From contig NC_045141.1 of NCBI RefSeq assembly GCF_008831285.2, positions 24,785,315 through 24,849,314 of the forward strand: a DNA stretch of 64,000 bases, read 5' to 3'. Of the stretch, positions 59,636-64,000 are shown in pieces. Source of the DNA: Nymphaea colorata (Eukaryota > Streptophyta > Magnoliopsida > Nymphaeales > Nymphaeaceae). The position numbers were made by a program, and so were the translations under genes. Every line of letters begins with the position of its first letter. Within the stretch, counting starts at the first letter, position 1. A model generated the notes under the pieces. That model was not told the DNA's origin. It saw only the letters and a list, made by a program, of their open reading frames with translations, and made no database searches.

Positions 59636-62483
59636 TCAGCGCAAGATGTCCTTTAGCACCTTGAAAATGTCACTGCGAGTCACCATTCCTAAAAGAGGAA
59701 GTACCATATATCAACACAGATACCCGACCACCATAAAGTCAAGAAGAAACATGTGGCTGATGAACTCACCAATAACCTGACCTCTTTCATTAACAATGGG
59801 TATCCTGTGAATTCTCTCCCTTAGCATCAAGGTTGCAGCATCTGACAAGAATGACAAAGGATTATGAGCATTATCATGAACATGCACATCCATAAAAAGG
59901 GAAACAGTGTGTTGCAAATAAACAGATAGATGAGCGTAGCAGACGCTACCAAGAACGGTCTTATCAGGAGAAAGAGTGATCACAGATGTGCTCATCACCT
60001 CACCAACCGTCGATTGCAGCTGCATTATTAAATATCAAAAGTTTACAATCTTTGTGCATTAGTTAATTATAGATTCCACTTATATAAATAGGAAAAGCTG
60101 GAAAAGCCTTCAAGGTTAATATCAATAATGCATGAACACTAGAGGAATTCTGACTCCACTTAATTTTTGAAGATGGCTACCCCACTTCAGGTACTCATGA
60201 AAATGGACATACAGGCAAACTGCAAATTATGGATAACAGGCAAAGCAGAATAAATGGACATGACACAAGCTACTTTATTGCTGTGACATCGGTACGTAAG
60301 CACATATGCTACATGCAACAGACAAACAAATCAAGGTCAAAGTGATTAAGAAGCCATATCGCCGACCATCTCAGGGTAGCCAAGCCATCCAGATCTACAA
60401 ATGCGATGGTACTTCCATGAAGATTTCTGGGCCTATACTAACATTCAGCCACCAATAAGATACAGTGTATAAGCCCTTGGCGTCAATGGGAGCAAGAGGG
60501 CACTTATGCGTGAAGGGTAAGAATTAAAGAGTACAAGGTTTGCTCCAGCAAAAATTGGAGTTTGCTGCAAAATGGGAACCACTGTTGCTTGCAAAACAAG
60601 TGCTAGCGCAGCATGTGGGACAACATAAAGTCCAAACTCCAAAGTCTAATACAAGTTGATCATGAGGTAGTATTGAAAATTGGGTGCTGGAATGGCCCAA
60701 AGATGTCAGGACTGGTCAATTTGCATGTGCTGGTCTGATAGTTGACATGGTAACCAACCACAGCAAATGTTGAGCTAGTATGTGGTGCAGCAAAGGGTCG
60801 TTGATGAGATAGATGATGCCTATTTTGTATATTATGAAACATTTTGGCCTGAGCGGGGATGTTCTGGATGCAACTTCCAGCAGGTTTGAGTGACAAAGTT
60901 TATACCTAGTTGCTACCTGACAGGTTGAGCATCAGGGACTAGCTCATGGATGAAAAATCTGATAGACAGAGAATCTACTTGTTTGCTCATGCCATGCGCA
61001 GCTTGTAATAGGAACTCTAGCATTAGCTCTACATATGGAATGGATGCTGGGATGGGCATAGCTGCTAATTTATCATCAATAAGGTCTGTAAAAGCCGGCT
61101 AATTGTGTCGGTTGAATTTTATGTACATCTCTCCATAAGTTAGATTACTGGTTTCACACTAGCGCATGGACGTACATCAAGCAGACAAGCACTTCGATTA
61201 ATTAACCCTAGCATCACTCAGAGTTGTTGAGGGTGAAACTAGCAGCACAGTCTTCATGCTCTGGCAGACATATAAAGCCGTCTCACTATCTAAGCAACAA
61301 GTTTTACTGTTTAAATAACCTAGTTATATACTGTCTATCAGGCTATCAACCCAGCAATCCTTGTACTGTCTAATTCACGTGAAACTAAAAGAAGACAATC
61401 ATTGGATGAGTTAAATTGAGAAGGTGTGCTTTCACAATCAAATATCAAGAAAATCCATAACGGCTTTTGATCCTTGCAGCCTTTCAAGTTCCACCTCTGC
61501 CTCATTATGGTAGCAGGAGAGAAGGCAAGATGGCTTAAACAAAACAACCAACAAATATTCTGTCCGGCCATGGCTGGCCGTGTCCCGGCCGCACCAAGCA
61601 CGTCAAGCAACTGACTCCCAAACTATAGAGCGTAACTACAGCAGTACTATTGAAGCCGCGACCGTCTATGTCATTTCTCAGCTGTAACTCAAAAAACGGT
61701 TCAAAAAGCAGAACCTGTAACTAGAACCAAAGTTTGGACGAATGGAAAGAGAAGAATTCCCCTGATCTAACCAAACAAAACGAAACAAACTCGCAGCGAT
61801 AACAGTAACTACAACAAGTAGATCATCAGGTCCCATATTATGCTCGCTTATTCCAACAGATGCAGCAGGAAAGCATGCGATAGCAGCTCTCACGCTCGCC
61901 ACACGCACACACACAAGACTTACTCCATCACTAGCTCTGGCCCTATCCTCCTTCGACACAATTCCGATGCATACGAGCTCTTCGTCGACCACCGGCAACC
62001 CTGACACAAACTCGAAATGATGATCGATCTCTCCCAATTTGTTGTCTGCCATCGCCGTCCGAATCACCGTGGCCATCACCTCTCCCAACAGAGCAGAGGG
62101 TTGAATCTGCATCCCCCCCCGAAAGAAAGTATATCAAGGGAAAAACAAAGTCTTTGAAGGGCCCGAAATCAGCGAAAGCAACAAATGGGTATTGAAAAAC
62201 TCACCTCCTCCTTGAGGATCTCCGGCTCCAGATAAGCCCGCAAGTCCTCGTAGCTAAGGAGCGAGAAGTTCTCCGGCCACTCGCCGGAAATAATGCCCTC
62301 CGGATTCTCGTCCAGGCCGACTCTTTCGATCGATGCGGCGACAACAACTCTCTTGCCCATCGAAAGCGGTCGAGAGAGAGAGGTCCTGGAAAGGGGAGTG
62401 GTGACATGGGTTTTGCTCCTCGATGATGAAAGAATCGATGGAGGACTGCAGAAATGTAGTCCCTGCACTACACTAGACGCCAT
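59636..62483 (-). CDS. Chloroplast CBS-pair domain protein
   Basis: A small plastid protein made of a transit peptide, a short plant-conserved linker and one Bateman (CBS-pair) module, which usually binds adenosine nucleotides and regulates partners. Five minus-strand exons: 62205-62483, 61924-62106, 59950-60019, 59770-59841 and 59636-59688, together 657 nt (218 aa), in phase. Residues 1-50 are rich in Ser, Arg and Val with almost no acidic residues, as in transit peptides. SGEWPENFSLLSYEDLRAYL (67-86) is the linker block. CBS1 spans about 99-153 (FEFVSGLPVVDEELVCIGIV). CBS2 spans about 158-216 (TVGEVMSTSVITLSPDKTVL, IHRIPIVNERGQVIGMVTRS). A 1.9 kb intron separates the two CBS halves. It is shorter than and different from CBSX1/2; I do not assign a symbol. 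Confidence 0.9.
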
Positions 62484-62940
62484 ACTTCTTCTTCACCTTC
62501 TTCCTTCCTCTCCCTCTTCTTCTTTCTCTCTGCACTGGGGCTTGGGGAGTGTCCCTTCCAATATAGAGAAGGTGATGATACCGACAGGACTGTCCTGCAG
62601 TCGCGACTTCGAGACGACTCGGCTCCTTCGATCCCCATAAGAAACAAAAGGAAAAAATAAATCTTTGAAACGGACAACGAAACGTTATCCACAACCTCGT
62701 CTTCAATGAATTCGGCTCCTTCTTGTGGAGATCAGGACGACGTGGGACCCACTCCGCCTTGGCGGTTGCCGGTCCATTGGATCAAACCTGGACCCACCAA
62801 CTGAGTCCGGTGGCCCGCTTGGATATGGACCACCTTTCCCACCCCTTGGAGCACATTGCACAACGTGCCGGACCGTTGATTCCCCTTCATCTCCACCGTC
62901 CACCTGTTGCCGGAATCTGTTCCGCCGAAGCACATGGCTC

Positions 62941-62946
62941 CACGTG
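62941..62946. promoter_or_regulatory. G-box core CACGTG
   Basis: Palindromic CACGTG in the context CTCCACGTGGAC upstream of the chloroplast CBS gene. G-boxes bind bZIP and bHLH (for example PIF) factors in plants. A single 6-mer is weak evidence by itself. Confidence 0.35.
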
Positions 62947-63460
62947 GACATGCCGGACTGATAGGAAGATGACAATCTTGCGACATCAAAGACTTGTCAT
63001 CTGGATTTTGATTTGAATCAACAATATACGTATCGGTGGCGGACCCGTATCCTCTTGTTTTCATATCTTTCCACTTACAAATACTTAATAACATTTTTAG
63101 AATGTAAAAAAATGCATACATTCTAAACAAAAGTCGATGCATGTCAAGGGCTTTTAAAATATACATATAAAATTTATATTTATATATAAAGTTTAAATGT
63201 AAAATTTGCATATAAAAAATAGTTGATATGTAAACTAAAATTTAAAAGATTTTATTTCTCTTATATAAAAATTTTGAAAATAAAATTTAATGAAATTTTG
63301 ACACATTTTGAAACTATAATTTGGACCGCCCTACCCTTAGTTCAAAGTTATTACACATACAGTTAAATGAATTAATAAAAAACTATTGAATTGGTGAAAA
63401 TATTCTAGATACATGGGAACTATATTATTGAAAGTGAACTTTTTGAAGACATTTAGTTAT

Positions 63461-63595
63461 ACAAGAGTAAAGGTGGGCAACGGGTCCATTAAGCGACGGG
63501 TAGTCAGGTACAAGAGTAAAGGTGGGCAACGGGTCCATTAAGCGACGGGTAGTCAGGTACTCAACGGGTCCATTAAGCGACGGGTAGTCAGGTAC
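63461..63595. repeat. 49-bp tandem repeat, 2.7 copies
   Basis: Units 63461-63509 and 63510-63558 are identical and start ACAAGAGTAAAGGTGGGCAA. A third, shorter copy (about 63559-63595) lacks the first part of the unit. The GGGCAACGGGTCC words recall motifs in plant dispersed repeats. Confidence 0.92.
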
Positions 63596-64000
63596 CCAGC
63601 CTGTGATGGGCCGGCCTTGGGCTGGCTATTTGATTTATCGGGTTGACTCGATGGAAAAAAAAAATGTTTTGATCCTGCTCAATTTATTGTATTTTAAAAA
63701 TATCTCTCTATATTTTTTATCTTGTTATTCTCTCTCTCTTTATATATATATATATATATATTGACATGATGCTGTTTGGTGCATCGACAGTGGCTCTCGT
63801 AAAATCTATGATATGGCCTGAACCGATAATAACTAAGTGGCTAGGACATGGGCCGCCGCTAAATACTTTGGGCCAGCCAGAACACGACTGTCTGGGACTC
63901 TGGTGCCCAGCCTTGACATTGACGAAATTTTATACCGATAGCAAACAGTAGGTTTTTAGACCATTAATTTAATATTTACGGTGTTTTTCAAGTCCGTGAC

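Larger units (their letters stand above)
62484..64000. other. Promoter side of the CBS gene and right edge
   Basis: About 62484-63000 is relatively GC-rich and would be the CBS gene promoter. It contains a G-box core CACGTG at 62941-62946, roughly 460 nt upstream of the start codon. Beyond 63050 the sequence is AT-rich, followed by the 49-bp tandem repeat at 63461-63595 and CT/TA microsatellites at about 63730-63762. No gene is recognised to the right edge. Confidence 0.5.

Noticed and set aside
63461-63595. CRISPR-like spaced repeats
   Set aside because: The repeats are direct tandem units without unique spacers, in a plant nuclear context.
1-64000. LTR retrotransposon or virus-like element
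   Set aside because: No pair of long terminal repeats with a primer-binding site and no reverse transcriptase, integrase or capsid-like frames were recognised in any reading frame.

Overview
This window is nuclear DNA of a flowering plant. Genes are split by short and long introns with plant-type splice sites, spacers are AT-rich with many CT and AT microsatellites, and every recognised protein has a plant-specific or plant-type form: chloroplast ABC ATPase, shugoshin, ATG8, GPI-anchored pectate lyase, SMG8, WAT1, a Myb/SANT-like protein and a chloroplast CBS-pair protein. Two intact cytosolic-type tRNA genes are also present. I cannot name the species. The gene density (about one gene per 7 kb) suggests a small to medium plant genome.

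Layout, left to right. An ABCI11-type ATPase (+) enters from the left edge without its 5' exon. A tRNA-Lys follows, then a ten-exon shugoshin (-) with a 2.3 kb intron, then a five-exon ATG8 (+). A 5.4 kb gene-poor stretch leads to a four-exon, GC-rich pectate lyase (+). From 22.8 to 31.3 kb there is only a tRNA-Thr (-), a SINE and repeats. SMG8 (-) fills 31.3-37.1 kb. A small two-exon ORF (-) near 39.5 kb is a tentative gene. WAT1 (+) lies at 46.5-49.4 kb, a Myb/SANT-like gene (+) at 55.4-56.4 kb with a probable 5'-UTR intron, and a CBS-pair protein (-) at 59.6-62.5 kb. For all eight recognised genes I fixed the splice junctions by hand. The exon lengths sum to whole codons and each joined protein keeps the family motifs.

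The genes look like an ordinary chromosome neighbourhood, not a functional cluster: nonsense-mediated decay, autophagy, chromosome cohesion, cell wall, auxin-linked wall thickening and plastid functions sit side by side. I saw no undescribed gene system. The more interesting signals are structural. A non-autonomous hAT-like element sits in introns of two genes (ATG8 and SMG8) in opposite orientation, each copy with 8-bp target duplications, plus one truncated copy. A tRNA-derived SINE has an 18-bp target duplication and several older relatives. A shugoshin exon is partly duplicated. Two introns use GC-AG borders. A pectate lyase splice donor lies inside a 7-nt repeat, and there are several very young tandem duplications. 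No LTR retrotransposon or virus-like element with recognisable coding parts was found.
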